A stretch of 64,000 nucleotides of DNA from Chloroflexota bacterium (GTDB taxonomy: Bacteria > Chloroflexota > Dehalococcoidia > Lucifugimonadales > UBA3495): the NCBI GenBank assembly GCA_026710825.1, contig JAPOQH010000047.1, positions 1 through 64,000 on the forward strand. The letters are read 5' to 3'. Positions 42,845-51,410 of this stretch are shown in pieces. The position numbers and the translations under genes were made by a program. The notes below the pieces were generated by a model. That model did no database searches and was not told the origin of the DNA. It saw only the letters and a program-made list of their open reading frames with translations. Position 1 is the stretch's first letter. The number at the start of each line of letters is the position of its first letter.

Positions 42845-43495
42845 TCGGGGGCATCGTTCTGTAGGTCGTTAGTGGAGATGGGATGAATCCAAATGTGGGC
42901 AATGCACGAATGTGCAGTCGAGCTTGGCTCACAAAACAGGATTGGACCTGGCGCGTGCCTTCTTTGGCATGGCTTCGACAACCCTAGAATAGAACCTCCC
43001 ACCGAAAAGTTCTCAATACGGTATACTTCGACCCACCACGTCATTCTCAGAACCAAATCCCACGCCCTTTTGTGCGTGCGAGAAGATCCGATTTCTCCTG
43101 AGATGCACGCCGAATGTGAGCTATGCGGCGCTCCGCTTCCCACCAAGCAGAGGCGTTCATCTGCTCGTACGAGTGCACGTTCTTTCCCGCAGGCGCGGTC
43201 GCGTCTGACAACCGCAATGCGGTGGCCTCAGACTTGGGGCCGAGGACAGTTACTGCGCCGCCCACACAGCATATCTTGCTCGTGAAAAACGATTGCTCCT
43301 CCCCAATGGGACATTGTCCCGCCGCGCCTGACACCATGGCGATCTCGTTACGTTTATCGTGACGCATCCTCCCTATATGAATGATAAATGTAGCAATGCC
43401 GACTCAGGTGGGTTTGAAACCGGCGGATTTTTCCTATACATTGGCACGCGTCAGCCAAACGGCAGCACCGGACAACGGCAGCAAGGATAAGCGCA
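42845..43495. other. 651-bp low-coding region after the ATPase gene
   Basis: Only a decayed DUF1272 gene (see 43103) is evident. No copy of the tRNA 3' end was found here, so no attachment-site duplication is seen. The rest holds no convincing gene. Confidence 0.6.
43103..43262 (+). pseudogene. Decayed DUF1272-like zinc-ribbon gene
   Basis: Pieces of the DUF1272 pattern appear in successive frames: MHAECELCGAPLP, then after a frame change AEAFICSYECTFFPAGA, then after another change a CGG piece. The family reads CExC...LP...A.ICSxECTFCxxC....CPNCGGEL. Here two of the expected zinc Cys are Phe and Gly, and frames shift twice. It is a remnant of a small protein gene of unknown function. Confidence 0.45.
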
Positions 43496-43864
43496 ATGAG
43501 CACCGAACGAAGAAGAGGAACCGTCACCATGCGCCAGGTCAGCGGCTCGGCCCGCTCCCGGAAGGTGCGTGTGGAACTCGGAGATGAGGCATCCTTTACC
43601 GAACTCCCGGCTCCGGTAAAAGTCGGCGACGCTTCTTACTTCCTGGTCCGTGGCCGCGACGGCTACAAGCTGCTGTCAACGATGTGTCCCCACCAGGGCG
43701 GTGAGATCGAGGATGAAGGTGATGAGGTATTCGTGTGCGACGGCCACGGCTGGCAGTACGAGAAGGGCGACGGCCGGTGCGTCAACAACCCCGATTTTCG
43801 CATGAAGGCTTTCCTGGTCACCGTGCAGAACGACCGCCTGGTAGCATTGGTGCCCGACGAGTAG
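43496..43864 (+). CDS. Rieske [2Fe-2S] ferredoxin-type protein
   Basis: A 122-residue soluble Rieske protein. The cluster ligands are Cys64 and His66 (CPHQGGEIEDEG) and Cys81 and His84 (CDGHGWQYEKGDG), spaced as in the CxH...CxxH family. It probably passes electrons to an oxygenase. The start has AAGGA about 8 nt upstream. It lies alone, next to the lower-GC insert, and is ended by a strong terminator. A partner reductase or oxygenase is not adjacent. Confidence 0.93.
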   Translation: MSTERRRGTVTMRQVSGSARSRKVRVELGDEASFTELPAPVKVGDASYFLVRGRDGYKLLSTMCPHQGGEIEDEGDEVFVCDGHGWQYEKGDGRCVNNPDFRMKAFLVTVQNDRLVALVPDE

Positions 43865-43899
43865 CCAACGGGAATACTCGCCGACCCTTAACGGAAATC

Positions 43900-43926
43900 G
43901 GCCCCGGAACCCAGGGTTCCGGGGCC
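43900..43926. terminator. Bidirectional hairpin terminator
   Basis: GGCCCCGGAACCC pairs with GGGTTCCGGGGCC (13-bp stem, one-base centre), followed by CTCCCGTTT. It separates the Rieske gene from the convergent amidohydrolase gene. Confidence 0.8.
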
Positions 43927-43956
43927 TCCCGTTTACGGAACAACTTTCGCGTCCGA

Positions 43957-45633
43957 CTATCCCACCATGTCGTAGCTGCGGAGCAACTTGCCGGGCAGTT
44001 CGCCGGTACATTCGTTTTCCACGAACGTCACGGTGCCGTTGACGAGGATGTAGCGGATTCCGGTTGGCTTTTGCACCAACCGCTTCTCTCCGCCGGGGAA
44101 GTCGGTCTCGAACTGGGGCTTGTCGTACAGCAGCCCGAGCTCTTCCATGTTGTAAATCATGACATCGGCATAGTCGCCCACGCGCAAAGTGCCGCGTCCC
44201 TTCATATCAGAGAACCAGGCGGGAAGTGCGCTCATCTTCTGATGGGCCTGCTCCAACGTCATCAATTCGTTATCGCGGATCCAGTGTCCCAGGAAGTAAA
44301 CGGGCCACACGCTGTTGACCAGGAAGCGCGTGTGCGCGCCGCCATCGGACACCGAGATATGCACGTAGGGATTGACCAGCCGCTCGGCGCGAGCGTCGTC
44401 GCCCTGTCCACCCGCGGGGTGCGCGAATTCCGTTTCCAGGTCCTCGTCCAGCGCGATGTCGAGGAAAGCGTCCAGTGGGTGTTTGCCCTCAGCCTCAGCG
44501 ATGTCGGCGATGGACAACCCTTCGTACTGCAGGTTCCGCTCCAGGGCTACCTCCACAACCTGGACTTGCGCCCAGTCGGTGCGGGCGTGAGGACGTTCAA
44601 GAACGTCGCGCTTCATGCCGTCGCGGATGCCGTCCTCGGATAGTTTGGCGATCCGTTCCTCCTTGGTGCCCACGAGCGGCTGTACCCAGTTGGGCATGTA
44701 GTCGAACAGGTTGTACTCCGAGAGTTTGAACTCAGCGATGGTCGGCACCGAACCCTGTTGAGCCAGCACGGGCAGGCCCTCCTGCCGGACTTCCTCCAGC
44801 CAGTCATAGCCCTCGTCGTCGCCCAACACCACGTGCAGCGGTCGACCGCTCATGCGGACCATTTCCGCCAGCATATCGCGCTGCGCCGGCCGGTCATCGG
44901 AAATGCCGATGGTCCAACCCAGGTGTCCCACGCCGAACTGCCGCAGGACCTGCGACAGGGCGTAAAACTCCTCTGGCGACGCCACGTGGCTGGGCAGCCA
45001 GCTGCCGTCCTCCGGCCTGTCTTCCAGGTTCTTGTCGGCGGACAATCCGAAGGCCCCAGCCGTCATGGAGTCGTATAAAATTTGCTTCATCTGGTTCAAC
45101 TCGGCCTCGGTGACCGACGTACGCTCCCGGGCCGGTATCATTCCCAGCACATAACCGCGCAGCGGAGAGAAAGGCACCAACGCGCCAACGTTGACCCCCA
45201 GTCCCTGGCGATCCAGGCTATCCATGTATTCGGGGAAGGTTTCCCAGTCCCAGCGCATGCCAAGCCGCATGGACTCCAGGGGTATCGCCTCGATGCGATT
45301 CATCATGCGCATGTTCAGGTCCCGGTCCTCGGGTCGAGTCGGGGCGAACCCGAATCCGCATTGTCCGACGGTAAGCGACGTCACGCCGAACCATCCCGAC
45401 AGGGATGCGTAGGGGTCCCAGTTGAGTTGCGCATCATAGTGGGTATGCAGGTCCACCGCCCCCGGCGCCACGATGCATCCACTCGCGTCCAACTCCCTGG
45501 CGCCACCCGAGTTGATGCGCCCACTGATCATGGCGACCCGCCCATCCTTGATGCCGACGTCGGCCCGGATGCGGGGAAGGCCGGTGCCGTCGACTACGGT
45601 TCCACCGCGAATTACCAAATCAAACTCTGGCAT
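43957..45633 (-). CDS. Amidohydrolase, D-aminoacylase/N-acyl-D-amino-acid deacylase type
   Basis: A 558-residue metal-dependent amidohydrolase. The metal motif HxH is at 63 and 65 (DLHTHYDAQ), the Cys92 of GQCGFGFAP is the zinc-bridging Cys typical of D-aminoacylases, and a large insert after it forms the second sub-domain. The end carries the beta-sandwich part (VLVNGTVTFVENECTGELPGK, shown in part). GGAGGTGA lies 7 nt before the ATG. It should hydrolyse N-acyl-D-amino acids or similar amides from the environment. Confidence 0.92.
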   Translation of the reverse strand: MPEFDLVIRGGTVVDGTGLPRIRADVGIKDGRVAMISGRINSGGARELDASGCIVAPGAVDLHTHYDAQLNWDPYASLSGWFGVTSLTVGQCGFGFAPTRPEDRDLNMRMMNRIEAIPLESMRLGMRWDWETFPEYMDSLDRQGLGVNVGALVPFSPLRGYVLGMIPARERTSVTEAELNQMKQILYDSMTAGAFGLSADKNLEDRPEDGSWLPSHVASPEEFYALSQVLRQFGVGHLGWTIGISDDRPAQRDMLAEMVRMSGRPLHVVLGDDEGYDWLEEVRQEGLPVLAQQGSVPTIAEFKLSEYNLFDYMPNWVQPLVGTKEERIAKLSEDGIRDGMKRDVLERPHARTDWAQVQVVEVALERNLQYEGLSIADIAEAEGKHPLDAFLDIALDEDLETEFAHPAGGQGDDARAERLVNPYVHISVSDGGAHTRFLVNSVWPVYFLGHWIRDNELMTLEQAHQKMSALPAWFSDMKGRGTLRVGDYADVMIYNMEELGLLYDKPQFETDFPGGEKRLVQKPTGIRYILVNGTVTFVENECTGELPGKLLRSYDMVG

Positions 45634-46084
45634 ACAGTCACCTCCAACGGCGATGTGCTACAAAGAAAATCAAGCTTCCCGGCGAGTTTATCAACTCACA
45701 TGGCATGAGTGTATTGGTACCGCATCCAAACGTCAATTTGTTTACGGATTTCATAATCACACGGTAACGTCGGTTCAAGTTTCCGTGCTGTTGGATAAAC
45801 CAGCGCGGTCGTCCTCAATCGAGGTGTGGCCGAGCGGCCAGAAGGCCTTGCTGGATGTTAAAATGCGTGAGCTGCCGCTACGTCTATTGGCGTAGCCGGG
45901 CCCGGCAGTTTCGCCGCCCAACTACTGGCGAAGGCTCCAAACCGTACAAGTATCGGCACACGAAATGGTGTTAACGACCAGCAGATAGACCCGAATCACC
46001 GCGGATTTGAGCACAAATCTCTTCGAGTTCGAAATCCCCAGCCGCCACCTTCAGCCGCCATTTCTTCTTCTACATCGCCACCCA
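45634..46084. other. 451-bp divergent gap
   Basis: No gene could be supported. A tRNA-like stretch at 45830-45850 was considered and rejected. An in-frame TTG at 46007 would extend the adenine deaminase by 26 residues but has no binding site. Confidence 0.5.
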
Positions 46085-47116
46085 ATGCCCGTTTCCCCGT
46101 TCATCCGCGACCTGCCCAAGGCGGAGTTGCACCTCCATATCGAAGGCACATTTGAGCCGGAGTTGATGCTGGAAATCACTCAGCGAAACGGCGTCTCATT
46201 GCCGTTCACCACCGTGGACGAAGCGCGCGCCGCCTACCGGTTCTCCAACCTGCAGGATTTCCTTGACATCTACTACCGGGGCGTCGGCGCGCTAATCACC
46301 GAGCAGGACTTCTGCGAACTCACCTGCGCCTATTTCGACCGCGTCGCCCGCCAGGGCGTCCGACACGCTGAGATATTCTTCGACCCCCAGGCTCACACTG
46401 CCCGCGGCGTCCCTTTCTCCACAGTCTGCCGGGGCATCGAATCAGGGCTTCAGTACGCCCTGCAAAGGTACGGCATCTCGTCCCGCCTGATTATGTGTTT
46501 CCTGCGGCACCTTGACGAATCCGAAGCTCTCGTGACGCTGGAAGCAGCGCTGCCATTCCGCAATGTGATCCACGGGGTCGGCCTTGATTCAAGCGAGATG
46601 GGCAACCCCCCGGCGAAGTTCGCCCGCGTTTTCGCCGCCGCCCGCGACGCGGGACTCGCCTGCGTAGCCCACGCGGGAGAGGAGGGTACTGCAGAATACG
46701 TCCGCGATGCGGTGGACGTCCTGAAAGTGCAGCGCATCGACCACGGCAACCGGGCGTTGGAGGATCCCTCACTAACCGCCGAACTGGCCGAGCGGCGCAT
46801 CCCACTTACCGTCTGCCCACTGTCCAATCTCAGATTGGGAGTCGTGGACTCGCTCGACCGGCACCCGCTGCGCGAAATGCTGGACGCCGGGTTGATGGTT
46901 ACGCTGAACTCCGACGACCCGGCGTATTTCGGCGGATATATTAACGAAAACTACGAGGCCATGCAGGAACACCTGGGGGTTGACGATGCCACGCTGGCTC
47001 GAATCGCACGCAACTCCTTCCACGCCGCATTTCTGCAACCCGGGCGGCGCACCGAACTTCTGGCCGAACTCGATGCTTATCTGCTTGAACATGACATGCA
47101 TTTGTCAGTAAGATAG
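46085..47116 (+). CDS. Adenine deaminase (adenosine-deaminase family)
   Basis: A 343-residue zinc amidohydrolase of the adenosine/adenine deaminase family. The first metal motif is HLHIEGTFEPELM (His16, His18), and the LHIEGTxEPEL form is typical of adenine-specific members. Later ligands and catalytic residues are in CVAHAGEEGT (His, Glu), RIDHGN and LNSDDPAYF (Asp). It would convert adenine to hypoxanthine in purine salvage. ATG 46085 is chosen because the domain begins there. Confidence 0.88.
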   Translation: MPVSPFIRDLPKAELHLHIEGTFEPELMLEITQRNGVSLPFTTVDEARAAYRFSNLQDFLDIYYRGVGALITEQDFCELTCAYFDRVARQGVRHAEIFFDPQAHTARGVPFSTVCRGIESGLQYALQRYGISSRLIMCFLRHLDESEALVTLEAALPFRNVIHGVGLDSSEMGNPPAKFARVFAAARDAGLACVAHAGEEGTAEYVRDAVDVLKVQRIDHGNRALEDPSLTAELAERRIPLTVCPLSNLRLGVVDSLDRHPLREMLDAGLMVTLNSDDPAYFGGYINENYEAMQEHLGVDDATLARIARNSFHAAFLQPGRRTELLAELDAYLLEHDMHLSVR

Positions 47117-47187
47117 GCTGGTGTTGCTCATCGTCCGCACCCAGGGAACCCCACCGAGGGAGCCAAATCCTCCGCGCCGGCGGGCCG

Positions 47188-47859
47188 ATGATTGAACTGG
47201 TCCTCCTCGTCATCCACATCTCGGCCGGCTCGGTGGCCCTGCTCACGGCATTCGTCGCGCTGGTCACCGCCAAGGGCGGCGTAATTCACGTGCGGGCCGG
47301 GCGGGTTTACGCCATTGGCATGACGCTGATATTCGTCACCGCCATCCCATTGGCGATCCTGGGAGCATCCATTTTCCTGCTGCTGATCGCGGTGTTCAGC
47401 TTCTACCTCGTCTTCGCCGGCTGGCGATTCGCCCGCAACCGCAGCCGTCGACCTCAGGCCGTGGACTGGATCGCCGCCGCCATCATGGGCCTGACCGGCC
47501 TGGGCATGTGGGGTTACGCCGCCGTGCTGGCGCTGTCAGGCACAGAGAATTGGGTGACGTTGGCGGCGTTCGGATTCATCGCCGTCGCTTTAAGTGTGGC
47601 CGACGGGTTGTTCTTCTACCAGGGCCTTGCCGGCAAGCGGCGTCCTGCCCCTCATCTGCGCATCCAGCGCCACCTGACCAACATGATGGCCGGCACGATC
47701 TCCACGATAACCGCCGTGATGGTGGTCAACGTGAGCATGAACCCCGCGTGGGTGCCGTGGCTGCTGCCCACCATCGTTATCACCCCGCTGATCATCTGGT
47801 GGAACGTGCGCACCGCCCTTCAGGCTCGACGCCGGACCGCGCCAGCGGACACCGGGTGA
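47188..47859 (+). CDS. DUF2306-like integral membrane protein
   Basis: A 223-residue protein with seven likely membrane segments. The motif HISAGSVALLTAFVALVTAKGGVIHVRAG contains the H...G...KGG..H pattern of DUF2306 (given in part: KGGVIHVRAG). A second His group is in PHLRIQRHLTNMMAG. Paired His residues within membrane helices suggest heme or metal binding, but the family is uncharacterised. It stands alone 72 bp after the deaminase. Confidence 0.82.
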   Translation: MIELVLLVIHISAGSVALLTAFVALVTAKGGVIHVRAGRVYAIGMTLIFVTAIPLAILGASIFLLLIAVFSFYLVFAGWRFARNRSRRPQAVDWIAAAIMGLTGLGMWGYAAVLALSGTENWVTLAAFGFIAVALSVADGLFFYQGLAGKRRPAPHLRIQRHLTNMMAGTISTITAVMVVNVSMNPAWVPWLLPTIVITPLIIWWNVRTALQARRRTAPADTG

Positions 47860-48260
47860 ATCGACACCAATGCTGAGATAAGCGTCAGCAGGAACGTGAC
47901 CGATTTCGCCAGAGTCACATGGATCGGCTTCCCAATCGGCCTATCAGCCGCGCCGGGTTTATGGCGAAGATAGCCCGCGGCGTTATTGGTCCGCCGCGGG
48001 CGAGTTCGGCGGTTATGTTCGGCAGCAATAGCAGCAGTTATCGTGGCGGTTATCGCGCTGCCGGGAGCGGCTGAGTATCGTTATGATTCTCCGGTACCGT
48101 GTGGCCTGTACCTGACTCTTCGGACGGCCCCATCGAAATCACACTGGGTATCCTATCCGCCAATAGTGAAATTGGCGTGAATAATTGGCCGATTTTTGTG
48201 GAATTTTCGTGAACATCTGGCTGGCAACAGCAGAAAACCGACCGCGCCGCTCGCACCACG
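47860..48260. other. 401-bp gap with a GC hairpin
   Basis: GCCCGCGGCG (47973-47982) pairs with CGCCGCGGGC (47992-48001), a perfect 10-bp stem with a 9-nt loop. A 64-codon frame at 47986-48180 exists but has no ribosome binding site and is not supported. Confidence 0.5.
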
Positions 48261-48785
48261 TCACTGTTGGACGAAACGCCGGTACACCTCTTCCTCCGAC
48301 AGCGCCTCCTGGTGGAACCAACTATCGTCGATGATCTTATAGACGTTTTCCATCCGCTCCAGGATTTCGTTGGTCAGCAACAGGGCGTCCAGCGGCGACG
48401 ACGGCATCGCCCCATCCCGTTCCAGCGTCATCACCGTTTCCGATATCGCGCGGATCAACTCGATGGTGCCAACGTGGGTGGCGTTGCTGCGAGCGGTGTG
48501 CAGGCTGTGGTAGATCGACGACGCTCCGTGGTTCTTCAACAGCATCGCCAGCGATTGCTGCTCGTCGTCGATCTGGATCCCCCGGATGGCTGCCGCGTTC
48601 ACCAGCGACTGTTGCAGGGTCAGCATGTCGGTGCCGTTCTCCACCGCCATCCGCGCGAAGGTGTTGACCACCCGTGCGATGTTGTCCGCCCGCTCCAGCC
48701 AGCGTCCCAACCAGATCAGGTTGTACACCCTTGAGTCGGTCAGCCACCGGTCCGGGCTCACGGATATTGACCTCGGTTCCACCAT
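48261..48785 (-). CDS. Short alpha-E domain protein (DUF403-like)
   Basis: A 174-residue helical protein of the alpha-E (DUF403) type: VYNLIWLGRWLERADNIARVV is the family start (YWLGRYLERAENxAR). Later helices include SNATHVGTIELIRAISETV. Typical members have about 310 residues, so this one is a short form that lacks the second half. It belongs to the transglutaminase/ATP-grasp cluster known from comparative genomics as a likely peptide-modifying system (amidoligase systems). All three genes here are in the usual order. Confidence 0.82.
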   Translation of the reverse strand: MVEPRSISVSPDRWLTDSRVYNLIWLGRWLERADNIARVVNTFARMAVENGTDMLTLQQSLVNAAAIRGIQIDDEQQSLAMLLKNHGASSIYHSLHTARSNATHVGTIELIRAISETVMTLERDGAMPSSPLDALLLTNEILERMENVYKIIDDSWFHQEALSEEEVYRRFVQQ

Positions 48786-48804
48786 AATTCAACCGTACTC
48801 CTTG

Positions 48805-48849
48805 CTTATGTCAGTCCCAGCTTATGTCAGTCCCAGCTTATGTCAGTCC
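48805..48849. repeat. 16-bp tandem repeat, 2.8 copies
   Basis: CTTATGTCAGTCCCAG occurs twice exactly and then as a 13-bp partial copy, in the gap between the transglutaminase and alpha-E genes. Confidence 0.95.
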
Positions 48850-48887
48850 ACCATTGGCGCGAACCATGCCCCGCCAATTACTCCGAG

Positions 48888-49793
48888 TCAGGAACCGTCC
48901 AGCAACGCCAGCGCGTCGTCCACGGATACCGTCTGCCGGTCGAAGAAAACCGCAGCGGTGGTGAAATTCAACCAGCCCTCGCCCTTGGACACGAACGAAC
49001 CGGTAACCGGCGGCACCTCGGAGTAGTCCCGCCCCACCGCGAACTTGAGGTAATCGGTGCCGTTCAACTCGGTCAGGCCTCGCGTGGGATCCGCCGGCAG
49101 CCACCCCTGCGTGGGATGGAGAAACTCCAACCACGCGTGCGTCTCGCCTGGCTGGTGGGTGAGCAGGCCGCTGACGTAGCGCGCCGGGATTCCCTGCGCC
49201 CGCAGCATCCCCATTCCCAAGTGCGTCATATCCTGGCAAACACCGGTCATGGACGACAGCACGTCCGCCGCCGTGGTGTTCACCGAGGTGTTGCCCCGCT
49301 CGTACCGGATGTTCTCGTGCACCCACCCCACCACCGAGCCCACCGTTTCGAGGAGAGTCGTCGCGTTGCCGGCCGCCTCCTGGGCGATGATACGAACGCT
49401 CTCGGGATCCACCAGGTGCGACGCCGTCAGGAATTCCTGCGCTTCCAGGCCGTAGTTCAGGGTCGGCAGTGGCGCGTCGTCAACCGCCGGCCCGCGCTCG
49501 TTGAGGAGCACCAGCCCCGTCGCCACGATGATCAGTTCCTGGTGAGGGAACGTCACCCGTACCCGGTTGACCACGTTCCCCAGGCGATCGGGGTAGGTTA
49601 TCCTGCGCCCCGCCGGAAAAGTTGCGACATCGCAACAACCGTCGGCGGGAGTCTGGTACCGGTCATCGAAGGGCGACAGGCGCAAGAAATTGTCGTTCTG
49701 CACCACGATATCCGAGTACGCGTATCGGGCCACGTAGGCGTAATGCACGGGAACCAACTCCCGCGTTAACGGACCACCCAGCTCGGTTTGCAT
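48888..49793 (-). CDS. Transglutaminase-like cysteine protease family protein
   Basis: A 301-residue protein with an N-terminal beta-rich region (transglut_N-like, YAYVARYAYSDIVVQNDNF) and a transglutaminase core. The catalytic triad is Cys186 (GVCQDMTHL), His219 (ETHAWLEF) and Asp235 (ADPTRG). It could cleave or form amide bonds, in line with its cluster. The start overlaps the ATP-grasp stop by 28 bp, so the two are coupled. Confidence 0.9.
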   Translation of the reverse strand: MQTELGGPLTRELVPVHYAYVARYAYSDIVVQNDNFLRLSPFDDRYQTPADGCCDVATFPAGRRITYPDRLGNVVNRVRVTFPHQELIIVATGLVLLNERGPAVDDAPLPTLNYGLEAQEFLTASHLVDPESVRIIAQEAAGNATTLLETVGSVVGWVHENIRYERGNTSVNTTAADVLSSMTGVCQDMTHLGMGMLRAQGIPARYVSGLLTHQPGETHAWLEFLHPTQGWLPADPTRGLTELNGTDYLKFAVGRDYSEVPPVTGSFVSKGEGWLNFTTAAVFFDRQTVSVDDALALLDGS

Positions 49794-51154
49794 GACCCTC
49801 CTGATGAGTTGTTGGTCACCCGGCTGTTCGCCTCGGACACGCGGGTCAGCCCGCCCGGGAAGACGGTGACTTCGCCGTTCCCGTTCTGCACCGCGAACAC
49901 GCGCAGGTCTATGTAGCGCTCCTCAAACTCGCCATTCAACTCATCAAAAACAAGATGCCGGGAGAAGTCCAGCGTCTCCTGGGCGATGAACACCTGGGGC
50001 TGTTCGATCAACTGCTGCGCCAGGCGGCTGCGGTAGCCTTTGTCCAGGTCGGGCAGGATGAACACTCCCAGTCCACCATAGCCCTGCCGCGTCTTCAGCA
50101 CCAGGCTGTCCAGGTTCTGCAGTACGTACTCCCGGTTGGCCGGTAAACGCAGATCGTAGCTCACCGCCTGCTCGAGTATGGCATTCTCCCCCAGGTAGCG
50201 CTCGATCATGTCCGGCACCCACAGGAACACCAGCTTGTCGTCACACGCGCCGGTGCCCATGGCGTTGACCAGCACAACTTTATGGTCCAGATATGCTTCC
50301 GTCAATCCCGGCACGAAAAGCTCCAGGTCCTCCACCCGGCGGTACACCAGGTCAACCTCGAAGTCCCCGTCCATTGCCCGGCCCCATACCCGTCCGTTGT
50401 CCCCGACGTAAAGGTCAGAACCTTCCACCAGCGGGATGCCCAGCAGTTCGGAAAGGTAGCGGTGCTCGAAGAACGCCGACCCGTACTTGCTGTCGGTGAG
50501 CAGGACGCAAACGGGATCCGGCGTGTCGCACAGCGATGCAAACATCTCGTGGTACGCCGCCCTGATATCGTAGGGAACAATGTCGTAACCCGCCGTCATC
50601 TCGGGTAGCACGTCCATCCCGATCTCCGTGCTTTTCATCTGGTAGCTGATGCCCGACGGTATGCGCAGGTTGTCCTCCAGGATCACGTACCGGCCCTCGC
50701 CCATGTGCACCAGGTCGATGCCGTAGACGTGCACGAACACGTCCCGCGCCGGCCGGAAATCCTGCAACTCCGGATTGTAGTACTGGCAGGAGTACATCAC
50801 GTCCGGCGGCACCACCTCCTCCTGCTCACCGCAGTACAGTTCGAGCAGGAACCGGTTGATGGCTTTGAGACGTTGGGCCACACCACGCGAAATGACCTCC
50901 CAGTCCTGCTCCGGAATCAGCCTGGGCATCCAGTCCGTGGGAACGGTGCGAAACTCCCTGGGGTCCAGCATGAACGTGAAAGCGTCCAGCGCAGCCTGCT
51001 CCTTGGCGACGCTCCACCGCCGCTGCAGTTCCTCCACCCCCAGGCTCTCCACGCTGTTCATCAGGTTCCGGTATACGGGTTTCACGGAACCGTCGGCGGC
51101 GAGGCATTCGTTCAGCACGTGCATCGGAGTCGTCGTGTCAATCAACATTGGCAT
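49766..51154 (-). CDS. Circularly permuted ATP-grasp protein (type 2, DUF404/407)
   Basis: A 462-residue ATP-grasp-type ligase of the circularly permuted group. Landmarks: MYSCQYYNPELQDFRPARDV, GIDLVHMGEGRYVILEDNLR, GISYQMKSTEIGMDVLPE, VCVLLTDSKYGSAFFEH, GAFF-like loops, KVVLVNAMGTGACDDK, and VLKTRQGYGGLGVFIL with the nucleotide-binding Gly loop. The end carries the acidic and basic metal/ATP ligands RYIDLRVFAVQNGNG. It should form an amide bond with ATP on an unknown acceptor, with the transglutaminase and alpha-E proteins. The chosen start is ATG 51154. Confidence 0.88.
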   Translation of the reverse strand: MPMLIDTTTPMHVLNECLAADGSVKPVYRNLMNSVESLGVEELQRRWSVAKEQAALDAFTFMLDPREFRTVPTDWMPRLIPEQDWEVISRGVAQRLKAINRFLLELYCGEQEEVVPPDVMYSCQYYNPELQDFRPARDVFVHVYGIDLVHMGEGRYVILEDNLRIPSGISYQMKSTEIGMDVLPEMTAGYDIVPYDIRAAYHEMFASLCDTPDPVCVLLTDSKYGSAFFEHRYLSELLGIPLVEGSDLYVGDNGRVWGRAMDGDFEVDLVYRRVEDLELFVPGLTEAYLDHKVVLVNAMGTGACDDKLVFLWVPDMIERYLGENAILEQAVSYDLRLPANREYVLQNLDSLVLKTRQGYGGLGVFILPDLDKGYRSRLAQQLIEQPQVFIAQETLDFSRHLVFDELNGEFEERYIDLRVFAVQNGNGEVTVFPGGLTRVSEANSRVTNNSSGGSCKPSWVVR

Positions 51155-51233
51155 CCCATTCCCAGCGGAGGGGAGCGCGGGGCGCTCCCAAATTACAACG
51201 TATCCATCATGCCACAACCTTGTTGCGCGGGAA

Positions 51234-51344
51234 TTAACGATTTGTAACTTTCGGATTTCGGCAGCAGCGCAAGAGGACGAACCGTCATGAGGGGCATGTT
51301 GCGACTGTAACAAAAGCGTAACGGGTTCGTAATCGCACGTTAAC
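51234..51344. promoter_or_regulatory. GTAAC boxes, four phased at 11 bp, in the divergent region
   Basis: GTAAC begins at 51307 and 51318, GTAAT at 51329 and TTAAC at 51340, so four boxes are exactly 11 bp apart. A further pair (TTAAC at 51234 and GTAAC at 51244) lies nearer the ATP-grasp gene. PhoB/OmpR-type regulators bind such 11-bp direct repeats. The likely binder is the regulator encoded from 51411, controlling itself and the ATP-grasp operon. Confidence 0.65.
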
Positions 51345-51410
51345 GCGCCGGCATCATAGTAGGTTGGCAATAACGCACGGAAACCGGCTGCTATTTTGGG
51401 TGACAGCAAT

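Noticed and set aside
42845..43500. Possible attR copy of the tRNA-Ala 3' end
   Set aside because: No stretch with the TTCGAATCCCC...CTCCACCA end was found downstream of the ATPase gene, so integration at the tRNA is only inferred from composition.
45824..45900. Sequence GTGTGGCCGAGCGGCCAGAAGG that looks like the 5' half of a class II tRNA (Ser/Leu)
   Set aside because: No anticodon stem, T arm or matching acceptor strand follows. Only the D-arm-like part is present.
47986..48180. 64-codon plus-strand frame after DUF2306
   Set aside because: No ribosome binding site and no conserved pattern. It begins within a GC hairpin.
51171..51189. GGGAGCGC/GCGCTCCC hairpin next to the ATP-grasp start as a riboswitch
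   Set aside because: It is a single short stem in the leader with no known aptamer pattern.
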